NCBI RefSeq assembly: GCF_013364195.1
Contig: NZ_CP054918.1
Location: forward strand, 1,849,001 to 1,913,000
Source of the DNA: Streptomyces sp. NA04227
Lineage (GTDB): Bacteria > Actinomycetota > Actinomycetes > Streptomycetales > Streptomycetaceae
DNA length: 64,000 nucleotides
Direction: 5' to 3'
Below, piece by piece: positions 25,056-33,482 of this stretch. The notes under the pieces were generated by a model. That model ran no database searches. It saw only the letters and a list, made by a program, of their open reading frames with translations, and had not been told where the DNA came from. A program made the position numbers and the translations under genes. Position 1 is the stretch's first letter, and the number at the start of each line of letters is the position of its first letter.

Positions 25056-26855
25056 GTGTCCGGGGGATGCGCATTGTGGAATCTGCTGGATGAGCCGTGG
25101 CTGACGGTGTCCGGGAGCCCCGACGCTCCACCGTCCGGCAACCGCACCTTCGCTCACCCCCGCGAGATTTCCGCCCGCGAGCTGGTGCTCGACGCCCATC
25201 TCCACCGTGAACTCCTCGCCGACCCTCCCACCCAACGGCCCGCGATCTACCGGCAGTTGCTCCTTCCCCTGGTCGTGGACGCCCTGGGCTTCCCCGAGGA
25301 CGCCGCCGCCTGGGCGCGCATGTTCACCGCCGGACGCTTCGACGACGAGCAGCGCGCACGACTGGCCGCCTACCTCGACGCGCACCACCACCTCTTCGAC
25401 CTCTTCTCGCCCGACGACCCCTTCGCCCAGGTCGCGGGCCTCACCACCGCCGGCGACGCGACCAAGAGCGCCGCCGTACTGGTCGCCACCGCGGCGCTCG
25501 GCAACAACGTGCCGCTGTTCTCCTCCCGTACCGAGGGCGACCTGCTCGAACTGACTCCGGCCCAGGCGGCCCGCTGGCTGCTGCACGTGCACTGCTGGGA
25601 CACCGGCGCGATCAAGACGGGGGCGTCCGGCGATCCGCGCACGAAGGACGGCAAGACGACCGGCAACCCCGTCGGGCCGCTCGGCCACCTCGGCGTCACC
25701 ATGCCGCTGGGGACGACGGTGTACGAGACCCTGCTGCTCAACATCCCGTACGGCAGAACGCCGCTCAAGGACGATCTGCCCCAGTGGCGGCGCCGCGCCC
25801 GGGACGGGGACGTGGCGGAGACCCTCTCCTGCGCGACGCCGAGTTGGACCACCCGTGCCGCCCGGGGCCTGCTCGATGTCTGGACATGGCAGGCGCGCCG
25901 GGTCCGCCTGGTGCCCGGACGCACCTCGGACGGTGAACTGTGCGTGTCCCGCGCCCTGGTGGCGGCCGGCGACCGGCTGATGCTCGACATGGACCACGAG
26001 CCCCACACCGCCTGGCACGTCGACAGTGGGCAGACCCGGACCCGGCGCTCCGCACGCGGCGACGACCGGCAGGGCCCGCAGACGCACTTCCGCCCCGTAC
26101 GCCACGCCAGCGGGCGGGCGGCATGGCGGGGGCTCGACGCCCTGCTCGCCGTACGCAGGTCGACCACGGACGAGCACGCGACGGCGCAGGCCGACGGCTT
26201 TCACACCAGCATCCTGCTGAGCCAGCTCGTCGACGTCGGCGACCGGCTGCCGGGCGGTTACGGCGCCCAGGTGGAACTGACCGGCATCCGCTACGGGAAG
26301 AAGCTCGGCAACATCGAGGACGCCTACCACGACGAGATCCCGCTGCCGCTCGCCGCGCTGCGCCCCGACAGCGACGTGCGCGGCGCCGTCCTCGGTGTCG
26401 TCGAGCAGGCCGAAGAGCTGGCCCGGGCGGTCAACTCCCTCTCCGCCGAGCTGCGTCGCGCGCTCGGCGTGGCTCCCCCGAAACCCGGCACCTGGCAGTA
26501 CCCGGGCGAGACGCTGCTGCACGCCCTCGACCCGCTGGTACGACGGCTCCTCGTCGGTCTGCGGGAGGTCGGGGAGGACGACTTCGACCGTACCGAGGCG
26601 GGACTGCTCGCCTGGGAGGAGCGGGCCCACCGGGAGACCTGGAGGATCGCCGACGACCTGCTCTCGACGACCGTCACGGCATCCGCGTTCACCGGCCGGG
26701 AGGTCACGGGCAAGGACGGCCGGGCCCGCATCGCGCGCGAGAGCGGCGCCGAGGCGATCTTCAGGGCAGCCCTTCGCCGGATCCTGTTCCGCCGTACCGC
26801 ACACCGCGCGGCCCTTCTGCCCGCATCCGACGACTCGCCGACCACGGAGCAGTGA
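25056..26855 (+). CDS. cas8e: Cascade large subunit Cas8e (Cse1/CasA)
   Basis: 599 residues from GTG 25056, chosen because GAGGGAA lies six bases upstream; an in-frame TTG at 25014 and GTG at 25041 are less likely. The hallmark N-terminus WNLLDEPWLTV is followed by the family segments LLLPLVVDALG, DPFAQVAG, HVHCWDTGAIKTG and LLLNIPYGR. A helical C-terminal bundle (ELARAVNSLSAELRRALG) completes the family layout. The subunit recognises the PAM and recruits Cas3. It is the first gene of the Cascade operon; its stop overlaps the cas11 start by four bases (GTGA). Confidence 0.93.
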   Translation: MSGGCALWNLLDEPWLTVSGSPDAPPSGNRTFAHPREISARELVLDAHLHRELLADPPTQRPAIYRQLLLPLVVDALGFPEDAAAWARMFTAGRFDDEQRARLAAYLDAHHHLFDLFSPDDPFAQVAGLTTAGDATKSAAVLVATAALGNNVPLFSSRTEGDLLELTPAQAARWLLHVHCWDTGAIKTGASGDPRTKDGKTTGNPVGPLGHLGVTMPLGTTVYETLLLNIPYGRTPLKDDLPQWRRRARDGDVAETLSCATPSWTTRAARGLLDVWTWQARRVRLVPGRTSDGELCVSRALVAAGDRLMLDMDHEPHTAWHVDSGQTRTRRSARGDDRQGPQTHFRPVRHASGRAAWRGLDALLAVRRSTTDEHATAQADGFHTSILLSQLVDVGDRLPGGYGAQVELTGIRYGKKLGNIEDAYHDEIPLPLAALRPDSDVRGAVLGVVEQAEELARAVNSLSAELRRALGVAPPKPGTWQYPGETLLHALDPLVRRLLVGLREVGEDDFDRTEAGLLAWEERAHRETWRIADDLLSTTVTASAFTGREVTGKDGRARIARESGAEAIFRAALRRILFRRTAHRAALLPASDDSPTTEQ

Positions 26856-27556
26856 CCACCGTGACCCATTCCCAGCCCACCGAACCGGAGCAGGCCAAGC
26901 CCCGCAAGGCCTTCTACTGGCACCGCTACCTCCGCGCCGACGGCACCTGGATCCGGCCGGTGGAGAGCAACGGACCTCCCGGTGAGGAACTGGCCGCCCT
27001 GCGGTCGGGGCTCGGTCACCCGGCGGGCTCGGTGATGGCCCTGTGGCCGTACTACGCCACGGAGACGGACGGCGAGCTCACGTCCGAACTCATCGCCGAA
27101 CACGGGGCGTTGACCCTCTACGGCCTGCACCAGCAAGGCCAGAGGCGCCCCATGCACCGCAGGGACATGAACCTCGGTGCGGCGCTGCGCAGACTGCGCG
27201 ACAGCGAGAAGTTCCTCGACAGCGCCCTCGACCGCAGGGTCGAGGCGGCGGCGACCACCACCTCCGTCGACGCCCTGCTCTACCGGCTGCGCGGCCTGGT
27301 CACCCAACTACGCGGACAGGGCGTTCCGTTGGACTACGACCAGCTCGTGCGCGACCTGCGCCAGTGGCCGTACGCGGAGCGACGGCAGTGGGTGCGGCGG
27401 AGGTGGGGCCTCGCCTACTACGCCCGTGGCGGCCAGGACGGCCAAGGCAACCAGGGCGGCCGAGGCGACCAAGGCGGCCCGGACAACGACGCTCGCGGCA
27501 CCGCGCCGACGGCCCCCTCCGCACCCGACAACACCCAAGCGCCGTCAGGGAATTGA
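26852..27556 (+). CDS. cas11: Cascade small subunit Cas11 (Cse2/CasB)
   Basis: 234 residues from GTG 26852, overlapping the cas8e stop; GTG 26861 is an alternative. The Cse2 pattern is visible: AFYWHRYL, GHPAGSVMALWPYY, LTLYGLHQQGQ and GAALRRLRDSEKFLDSALDRR. The final block runs LLYRLRGLVTQLRGQGVPLDYDQLVRDL. Two copies normally line the belly of Cascade and stabilise the R-loop. The last ~45 residues are a Gly/Gln/Asn/Asp and Pro/Ala-rich disordered tail absent from typical 160-200 residue homologues. The cas7 gene starts 37 bases downstream. Confidence 0.9.
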   Translation: MTTVTHSQPTEPEQAKPRKAFYWHRYLRADGTWIRPVESNGPPGEELAALRSGLGHPAGSVMALWPYYATETDGELTSELIAEHGALTLYGLHQQGQRRPMHRRDMNLGAALRRLRDSEKFLDSALDRRVEAAATTTSVDALLYRLRGLVTQLRGQGVPLDYDQLVRDLRQWPYAERRQWVRRRWGLAYYARGGQDGQGNQGGRGDQGGPDNDARGTAPTAPSAPDNTQAPSGN

Positions 27557-27593
27557 CCACCGCCGACGCCTGACCCGACCGGAGCCCTTCGCC

Positions 27594-28739
27594 ATGACCC
27601 TTCCGCCTCGCCTCTACGTCGACGTACACATCCTGCAGACCGTGCCCCCGGCCAATCTCAACCGCGACGACCAGGGCAACCCGAAAGAGGCCTACTACGG
27701 CGGGAGCCGCCGGTCCCGCGTCTCCTCGCAGGCGTGGAAGCGCGCCACCCGTATGCACTTCACCGAGCAGATGCCCGCGCACGACCTCGCGACGCGCACC
27801 CGCCGGGTCGCCAGCGCCCTGACCGCGGTCCTGCGGGAACGCACCGCACTGGACGAGGAACCGGCGGGCAGGCTCGCGGACGCACTGCTGGCACCGCTGA
27901 AGATCAAGGCGGGCCGCAAGAAGGGCGACACCGCCTATCTGCTCTTCTACGGGCGCCGTCAACTCGCCAATGTCGCACAGCTGGTGAGCGAGCGCGCCGC
28001 CCAACTCGTCGCGCTGGGCGACAAAGAGCTCCAGGCCGAGATCGAACAGCTGCCCGTGGCCCAGCAGTTCAGCACCGGTCATTCGCTGGACGTGGCGCTC
28101 TTCGGCCGGATGGTGGCCGACCTCGCCGCGCTGCGCGTGGACGCGGCGGTCCAGGTCGCCCACGCCCTGTCCACCCACTCCGTGACCCTGGAGTTCGACT
28201 ACTTCACCGCCGTCGACGACCATGCCGAGGAGCAGCAGGAGACCGGAGCCGGAATGATCGGCACCATCGGCTTCAACTCCGCGACCCTCTACCGGTACGC
28301 CACGGTGGGCCTGCACCAACTGCGGGAGAACCTCGGCGACGACGCGGCCGCCGTCGACGGAATCGGCACGTTCCTCACCTCGTTCGCCCGCTCCGTCCCC
28401 AGCGGATACCGCAACTCCTTCGCCCACCAGACCCTGCCCAGCCTGGTGTCGGTGGTCCTGCGGTCCGACCAGCCGGTCAACCTCGTCACCGCCTACGAAG
28501 AACCCGTCGCCCCCTCCTCCGGCATCTCCGCCGAGTCCGCCCGGCGCCTGGCCGAGGAGTACCGCACCGCCGTCGAACGGTGGGGCGACACCCCCCTCTT
28601 CAGCGGAGTCAGTCACGCCTTCCACGGGGAGACGGCGCAGCGGCTGGAAGCGGCCTTCGGACCGGCGCTGGCCTTCCCCGAGCTGGTCGACGGTGTGACC
28701 GAGCAGCTGTCCGCCGCGATCGACGAGGCCGCCCGATGA
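27594..28739 (+). CDS. cas7: Cascade backbone subunit Cas7e (Cse4/CasC)
   Basis: 381 residues from ATG 27594, with GGAG nine bases upstream. The diagnostic N-terminus reads VDVHILQTVPPANLNRDDQG, then YGGSRRSRVSSQAWKRATR. Downstream landmarks are DVALFGRMVADLA, VAHALSTHSVTLEFDYFTAVDD, IGTIGFNSATLYRYA and VPSGYRNSFAHQTLP. Six copies form the crRNA-binding filament of Cascade. Its TGA overlaps the cas5 ATG (ATGA), showing tight coupling. Confidence 0.95.
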   Translation: MTLPPRLYVDVHILQTVPPANLNRDDQGNPKEAYYGGSRRSRVSSQAWKRATRMHFTEQMPAHDLATRTRRVASALTAVLRERTALDEEPAGRLADALLAPLKIKAGRKKGDTAYLLFYGRRQLANVAQLVSERAAQLVALGDKELQAEIEQLPVAQQFSTGHSLDVALFGRMVADLAALRVDAAVQVAHALSTHSVTLEFDYFTAVDDHAEEQQETGAGMIGTIGFNSATLYRYATVGLHQLRENLGDDAAAVDGIGTFLTSFARSVPSGYRNSFAHQTLPSLVSVVLRSDQPVNLVTAYEEPVAPSSGISAESARRLAEEYRTAVERWGDTPLFSGVSHAFHGETAQRLEAAFGPALAFPELVDGVTEQLSAAIDEAAR

Positions 28740-29599
28740 CTTCGGCGGCAGCGCACACCCCCGCCCGCACCGGGCCCGGCGACCGGGCCGTCCTGGTCCT
28801 GCGGCTGGCCGGACCCCTGCAATCCTGGGGCGCGCAGGGGGCGTTCAACGTACGGGAAACCAAGTCCGAACCCACCAAGTCCGGTGTGCTCGGTCTCCTC
28901 GCCGCTGCCCTGGGCCTGCCCCGGGAAGCACCGCTGGACGAGCTGCTCGCCCTGCGGATGGGGGTGCGCACCGATGTTCCGGGCACCCTGCTGCGGGACT
29001 ACCACGTCGCCAGTGACTTCCGGGGCAGGCCACTGCCCCAGGCGGGAGTCACGGCCAAGGGCGTGCAGCGGCCGACGTCACCCGCCAAGGTCACCCACGT
29101 CACCTCGCGCTACTACCTCCAGGACGCCCTGTTCGTGGCCGCGTTGGAAGGCCCGCGCGACCTGTTGGAGCGACTCGACGAAGCGGTCCGGGCGCCCCAC
29201 TACCCGCTCGCCCTGGGCCGCCGCTCGTGCCCGCCCGCACAGCCCCTGCTTCTCGGCATCGAGGAGGGGGACCTGGAGGGTGTGCTGCGCGGACTCGTCT
29301 GGCAGGCCTCGGAGCGCGCCAAGCAGAGCTACGCCCACAAGCTCGGGCGACGACGCGGCCTCGACGGCCCCTTCCGCACCGGGACACTGCCGTGCGCGGC
29401 GACGTTCGAGGACGCCGAGGGCGACGACGTCCTGCGGGACGTGCCGCTCTCCTTCGACCTGCACGAACGCGCCTTCCTGAGCCGTCGGGTGCGCCACGAG
29501 TGGCTGCGGATCCCCACCGGCTTCGCCGAGTTCGACGCCGCCACGGAGAACGACGCGGACGAGAACGTGCACGACCCCTTCGACCTTCTGGGCCGGTGA
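28736..29599 (+). CDS. cas5: Cascade subunit Cas5e (CasD)
   Basis: 287 residues. The RAMP fold begins with VLVLRLAGPLQSWGAQGAF, followed by RETKSEPTKSGVLGLLAAALGL, the Cas5e signature. LRDYHVASDF, TSRYYLQDALFVAALEGP and YPLALGRRSCPP follow. It binds the 5' handle of the crRNA. The first ~20 residues are a polar extension. The gene starts within the cas7 stop and ends 4 bases before cas6. Confidence 0.94.
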   Translation: MTSAAAHTPARTGPGDRAVLVLRLAGPLQSWGAQGAFNVRETKSEPTKSGVLGLLAAALGLPREAPLDELLALRMGVRTDVPGTLLRDYHVASDFRGRPLPQAGVTAKGVQRPTSPAKVTHVTSRYYLQDALFVAALEGPRDLLERLDEAVRAPHYPLALGRRSCPPAQPLLLGIEEGDLEGVLRGLVWQASERAKQSYAHKLGRRRGLDGPFRTGTLPCAATFEDAEGDDVLRDVPLSFDLHERAFLSRRVRHEWLRIPTGFAEFDAATENDADENVHDPFDLLGR

Positions 29600-29603
29600 G
29601 CAC

Positions 29604-30371
29604 ATGCCGTACCTGTCCCGTATCCGCATCAACCCGCTGCGCGCGGAGAGCCGTCGCTACCTGGAGAGCCCTCGCGCGGTCCATGGGGCGGTCATGGGGG
29701 GCCTCGCCGGTTCGGCGAGCGACGAGCGGCCGCTGTGGAGGCTCGACTCCGACGACCCGCGCCGCCCGCATCTGCTCGTCCTCACCCGTGCCCGGCCCGA
29801 CTGGTCACACATCGTCGAGCGGGCAGGCTGGCCGGACGCGGACGGAGAGCACTCACTGGTACGTGACTACGCGCCCCTGCTCGCCCTCCTCGCGCCGGGC
29901 CGCGAGTTCCGCTTCCGTCTCACCGCCAACCCGGTGCAGAACAGCTCCTCGCCCACTTCCCCAACTTCCGTACAGCGCAAGCGCATTGCCGCGGAACCCG
30001 CCCCCGATCGCCGACGAGGTTTCCGGCTGGCACATCGCACGGCCGCGGCCCAGCTCCACTGGTTCCTCCAGCGAACCGAACGCTGGGGCTTCGAAGTGCC
30101 CGCCTCCCGCACCGACCTCCCGGCAGCCGGTCTGGAGGTCCCGCCCGACCCCGACCCCGACGCCGTGCCGCGAGAGGTACGCATCACCGCACGCCAACGG
30201 CACAACTTCGCGAAGAACGGCCGGGGTCCAAAGGTCACCTTCCACAGCGTCACCTTCGAGGGCCGCCTCACGGTCACCGACGCCGAAGCCCTGACCCACC
30301 ACTTGCTGAACGGCATCGGCCCGGCGAAGGCGTACGGCTGTGGGTTGTTGACGCTGGCAGCGGTCCGCTAG
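29604..30371 (+). CDS. cas6: CRISPR RNA endonuclease Cas6e (CasE)
   Basis: 255 residues. N-terminal MPYLSRIRINPLR with the catalytic-site His27 in PRAVHGAVMGGL is characteristic of Cas6e, as is the C-terminal glycine loop IGPAKAYGCGLLTLA. It cleaves the repeat hairpin of pre-crRNA and stays bound to the 3' handle. It is the last gene of the operon. The 156 bases that follow contain neither cas1/cas2 nor any repeat-spacer unit, and the next gene is an unrelated cupin on the other strand. Confidence 0.94.
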   Translation: MPYLSRIRINPLRAESRRYLESPRAVHGAVMGGLAGSASDERPLWRLDSDDPRRPHLLVLTRARPDWSHIVERAGWPDADGEHSLVRDYAPLLALLAPGREFRFRLTANPVQNSSSPTSPTSVQRKRIAAEPAPDRRRGFRLAHRTAAAQLHWFLQRTERWGFEVPASRTDLPAAGLEVPPDPDPDAVPREVRITARQRHNFAKNGRGPKVTFHSVTFEGRLTVTDAEALTHHLLNGIGPAKAYGCGLLTLAAVR

Positions 30372-30527
30372 CGAACGCCGCCGAACGCCCCCACCCACAG
30401 CCCCCGTACAGGTGCCGCTACGCACGGGTACGGCTCAACTGCCCGTACCGCCTGCCAGATGTCGTACGCGTACGGCCCCGCACACGGAGCCCGCCCAAGG
30501 ACCCCGCGTACGTGGGTGTTTACGCGC

Positions 30528-30887
30528 TCAGCCGCCCTTCGCGTAGTTGGCCGCACCGGCGAAGTCGTAGACCACGCACGCTTCACTGCCGGTGACCCAG
30601 GCGTCGTGGCCGGGGGTGACGACCATGGCGTCGCCGGGGCCGAAGTCGACCTCCTGGCCGTCGTCCATGCGTACGTGCAGGTGCCCGCTCTCCACGTATC
30701 CCTTGTGCTCGGCCATACAGGAATCCGTGCCGGCGAGCGGCTTGACGTCCTGCGACCAGCGCCAGCCCGGTTCGAAGAGGGCCTTGCCGAAGGTCATGCC
30801 CTGCATCTCGAGGACGTCCAGATGACCGTGCGGGAAGTCACGGTGTTCGTCGGGGTGGTTCACGCTCTTGCATTCGATCACTGCCAC
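30528..30887 (-). CDS. Small cupin-domain protein
   Basis: 119 residues in a single cupin barrel: VESGHLHVRMDDG supplies the first metal motif, and DFGPGDAMVVTPGHDAW the second. The start is GTG 30887, with AAGGAGG only 3 bases away, so GTG 30881 (Val3) may be the true one. Small single-domain cupins bind metals or small ligands, and some act as stress-responsive sensors. It is monocistronic and convergent with cas6, and marks the return to non-CRISPR sequence. Confidence 0.8.
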   Translation of the reverse strand: MAVIECKSVNHPDEHRDFPHGHLDVLEMQGMTFGKALFEPGWRWSQDVKPLAGTDSCMAEHKGYVESGHLHVRMDDGQEVDFGPGDAMVVTPGHDAWVTGSEACVVYDFAGAANYAKGG

Positions 30888-30893
30888 CCACCT

Positions 30894-30909
30894 CCTTCAT
30901 CATTGAAGG
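30894..30909 (-). promoter_or_regulatory. Inverted repeat upstream of the cupin gene
   Basis: CCTTCA tcat TGAAGG, 7 bases before the cupin start, overlaps the ribosome-binding region. It could be a repressor site or a hairpin that masks the ribosome site. Confidence 0.4.
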
Positions 30910-31069
30910 TTTGCCGCTTTTATCCCATTCTCCAGCGTTCCATGGCTCCGTGCAGACCATCAAGGGGCGAGCCCGTGGCAACACCGGACCACCACTCTCG
31001 GCGACCGGATGGACACGCGCCGCCCCGGGGGCTGCCCCGCACGGGCACACGACGACCCGACGCCGAGGA

Positions 31070-32029
31070 CTACGACGCATCCCGGTCCGTCGTCACCGAA
31101 GGCGAACTCCCCCGTACCAACCGACCAGGCGCCCCCGAACCGTCCGCCGGAACCGTGAACACGGTGGAGCCGTCGCCGTCGCGGCGGGCGTAGGCGATCG
31201 TGGCGTTGTCCAGCCAGGCGGGCTGGTCGTCGAGGTGGGCGCGCTCGGCGAGTGGGGTGTCGTGGTGCGTGCGCAGATCGAGTACGTGGAGGCGCCAGCG
31301 GTCGCCGTGGACGCGCTTCTTGTAGGCGATCCGGGTTCCGTCGGGGGACAGGGACGGGCATTCGACCTTCTCGCGTACGGAGACCAGTGAGCGCTTGCGC
31401 AGATCGCCACGCATGAGCCGGGTGCTGCCCTTGCTGGCCATGGTCACGTAGAAGGTGCGGTCGTCCGCGGCGAAGGTGATGCCCCAGAAGTTCCGGTCCT
31501 CCGCCCGGTACCGATGGCCCTCGACCGTCACGGCGAAGTCCTCCAGGGAGCCCACGTGGGTACCGTCGCGCAGGTCGTAGAAGCCCGCGGTGGTGGAGAA
31601 GCGGCCCTGTTGCAGGTAGGAGTCGCCGGAGCGGAACACGGTCCAGGCGACCAGGTTGCCGGACGGGGAGACCCGGGTGCGGCTGGGCTCGCCCCAGACC
31701 GGCAGGGTGAGCGTGGGTTTCGCCCGGCCGGTGCGGTAGACGCGGACCTCGGAGGAGAACGGGCCGGGCAGCCCGTACAGACAGGCCAGGGTCCCGGCGG
31801 CCGCCGCCGCCCGGGTGCACGCCGGACCGTCGGCGAGGTGCTTGCCGTCCCTGGTGGACTGCTCGACGCGCTGGGTCCCGTTGGTCACCGTGACCACCGT
31901 GCCCGTTCTGGCGAGGTCGAGCGTGCCGCTGCCGCGCTCGGTGCCCGCACTCTGCCAGGCGACCATCCCTCCGGCGGTGAGGACCAGGGCGCCGACGAGT
32001 ACCGCGCCGGTCAGATGGCGGGAGTTCAT
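31070..32029 (-). CDS. TolB/PD40-like membrane-anchored beta-propeller protein
   Basis: 319 residues from ATG 32029 (GGAAG upstream). One N-terminal hydrophobic segment (about 7-26) acts as a signal anchor, and the rest lies outside. Repeats of the type SPSGNLVAW, FAADDRTFYV, SPDGTRIAYKK and WLDNATIAY are WD40-like PD40 blades, so a six- or seven-bladed propeller is expected. Two cysteines in ADGPACTRAAAAAGTLACLYG may form a disulfide. It starts 28 bases after the MFS transporter stop and is probably co-transcribed. The role is unknown; it may be a binding or scaffolding partner of the transporter. Confidence 0.75.
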   Translation of the reverse strand: MNSRHLTGAVLVGALVLTAGGMVAWQSAGTERGSGTLDLARTGTVVTVTNGTQRVEQSTRDGKHLADGPACTRAAAAAGTLACLYGLPGPFSSEVRVYRTGRAKPTLTLPVWGEPSRTRVSPSGNLVAWTVFRSGDSYLQQGRFSTTAGFYDLRDGTHVGSLEDFAVTVEGHRYRAEDRNFWGITFAADDRTFYVTMASKGSTRLMRGDLRKRSLVSVREKVECPSLSPDGTRIAYKKRVHGDRWRLHVLDLRTHHDTPLAERAHLDDQPAWLDNATIAYARRDGDGSTVFTVPADGSGAPGRLVRGSSPSVTTDRDAS

Positions 32030-32057
32030 TGGCAACTTCCTTGATTCCGGCGGGAGT

Positions 32058-33341
32058 TCATCGCGCACTGTCCTGCTCGGGTACCGGACGGAGGGTCAGC
32101 CAGGCGAGCGCCGCCCCCAGCCCGACGGCGAAGACCGCGAACGCGAGCGGCAGCCCCTGCCACGCGGCGAGGGCTCCGAACGCGATGGCACCCAGGGCGC
32201 GGCAGAGCGCCTGCACGCTCTGTACGGCGGCGAGTCCCGTGGTGCGGGCCTGCTCAGGGAGGTGCGGTGCCACATAGGCCATCAGTACGCCGTCGGTCGC
32301 GGCGTAGAACAGGCCGTGCAGGGCGAGGACCACGGCCACGGCCGGCCAGCCGTCGCAGGGGGCGGCGAGGACGAAGAGGTAGGCGCAGGCGAGCAGTACG
32401 TGCCCGCGGACGAAGACCTGGCGGCGGCCGATGCGGTCGGCCAGGCGGCCGGTGGGGGTCGCGGCGGCCATGAAGACGAAGGCGGTGATGAGCGGCAGCA
32501 GCGGCAGGGCGGCGACCGGTGCGTCCAGGCGTTGTTGGAGGGCTACGAAGAGGGTCATGTCGCCGACCGTGAACGCGCCGAGGACGGCGGTGGTCCACAC
32601 ACAGCGGCGGACCTCGGGCTGCCGGAGCGCGGCCGGGACGTCGCGCAGGCCGCGCAGGCGCTCGCCGGCCGCGGCCGGGAGCCGTCCGTCCACGAAGCAC
32701 ACCATGATCACGACACCGGCGGCCGCGAGGCAGAAGCTGACCAGGAAGGCGGTGTCGTACCCGCCGGGGACGGCGGCGAGGACGCCAAAGGCGAGCAGGG
32801 GGCCGAGCAGCGCTCCGCAGGTGTCCATGGTGCGGTGTACGCCGAAGGCCCGGCCGAGGTCCTGTTCGGTGGCGGCCGCGGTGATGAGGGCGTCCCGTGG
32901 TGCGGTGCGCAGGCCCTTGCCGGTGCGGTCGGCGGCCACCATGAGGCCCATTCCCGCGGCGGAGGTGCCCATGGCGGGCAGGCCGAGGCGGGTCAGGGCG
33001 GAGAGCGCGTATCCGGCGGTGGCGACGGCCTTCGGCCGGTCGAGTCGGTCCGCGAGGTACCCGCCGCCGAGCCGGAACAGGGCGGTCGCGCCCGTGTAGA
33101 GGCCGTCCAGGGCGCCGAGTTGGAGGAATCCGACGCCGAGTCCGTAGACCAGGTACATCGGCAGTACAGCGGTGACCATTTCGGCCGAGGCGTCGGTGAC
33201 GAGGCTGACCGTTCCGAGGGCGAGGACGGTCGGGGCCACGGCCGATCGGCCCCGGCCGGGTCTCCCGCGGCCGGGACCCGTGCGCCGCGGACCGGTTCGC
33301 GGGGCGTGCCGGTCCGTGGCACGGGTGTGGGACAGGTACAT
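32058..33341 (-). CDS. MFS transporter
   Basis: 427 residues with a basic Pro/Arg/Gly N-terminal tail (about 1-35), then twelve predicted membrane helices. The loop after helix 2 is GGYLADRLDRPKAVATAG and the symmetrical loop in the second half reads GRLADRIGRRQVF, the MFS signature. Another feature is DRTGKGLRTAPRDALI, seen in a subgroup of Streptomyces exporters. The substrate is unknown. The downstream gene encodes a TolB-like propeller. The region just upstream carries a 20-bp direct repeat. Confidence 0.87.
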   Translation of the reverse strand: MYLSHTRATDRHAPRTGPRRTGPGRGRPGRGRSAVAPTVLALGTVSLVTDASAEMVTAVLPMYLVYGLGVGFLQLGALDGLYTGATALFRLGGGYLADRLDRPKAVATAGYALSALTRLGLPAMGTSAAGMGLMVAADRTGKGLRTAPRDALITAAATEQDLGRAFGVHRTMDTCGALLGPLLAFGVLAAVPGGYDTAFLVSFCLAAAGVVIMVCFVDGRLPAAAGERLRGLRDVPAALRQPEVRRCVWTTAVLGAFTVGDMTLFVALQQRLDAPVAALPLLPLITAFVFMAAATPTGRLADRIGRRQVFVRGHVLLACAYLFVLAAPCDGWPAVAVVLALHGLFYAATDGVLMAYVAPHLPEQARTTGLAAVQSVQALCRALGAIAFGALAAWQGLPLAFAVFAVGLGAALAWLTLRPVPEQDSAR

Positions 33342-33349
33342 GGACTGGC

Positions 33350-33390
33350 TTCCGATGGATTCCGGTGGATTTCCGATGGATTCCGGTGGA
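33350..33390. repeat. Tandem 20-bp direct repeat upstream of the MFS gene
   Basis: TTCCGATGGATTCCGGTGGA is present at 33350-33369 and again at 33371-33390, with one base between. Each unit is itself two related ~10-mers. It lies 8 bases upstream of the MFS start, where it could influence translation or transcription. Confidence 0.7.
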
Positions 33391-33482
33391 CGGGAGACCG
33401 GTGGATCAAGGAAGAACGCCGCGGCCCGCGAGGGCGGGATCCGTAGCGGATCCGCGAGGAACTCGCCCCCGCGGACCGGGCG

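Noticed and set aside
30372..30527. Possible CRISPR array after cas6e
   Set aside because: Contains CGTACG-rich sequence but no repeated unit of repeat length.
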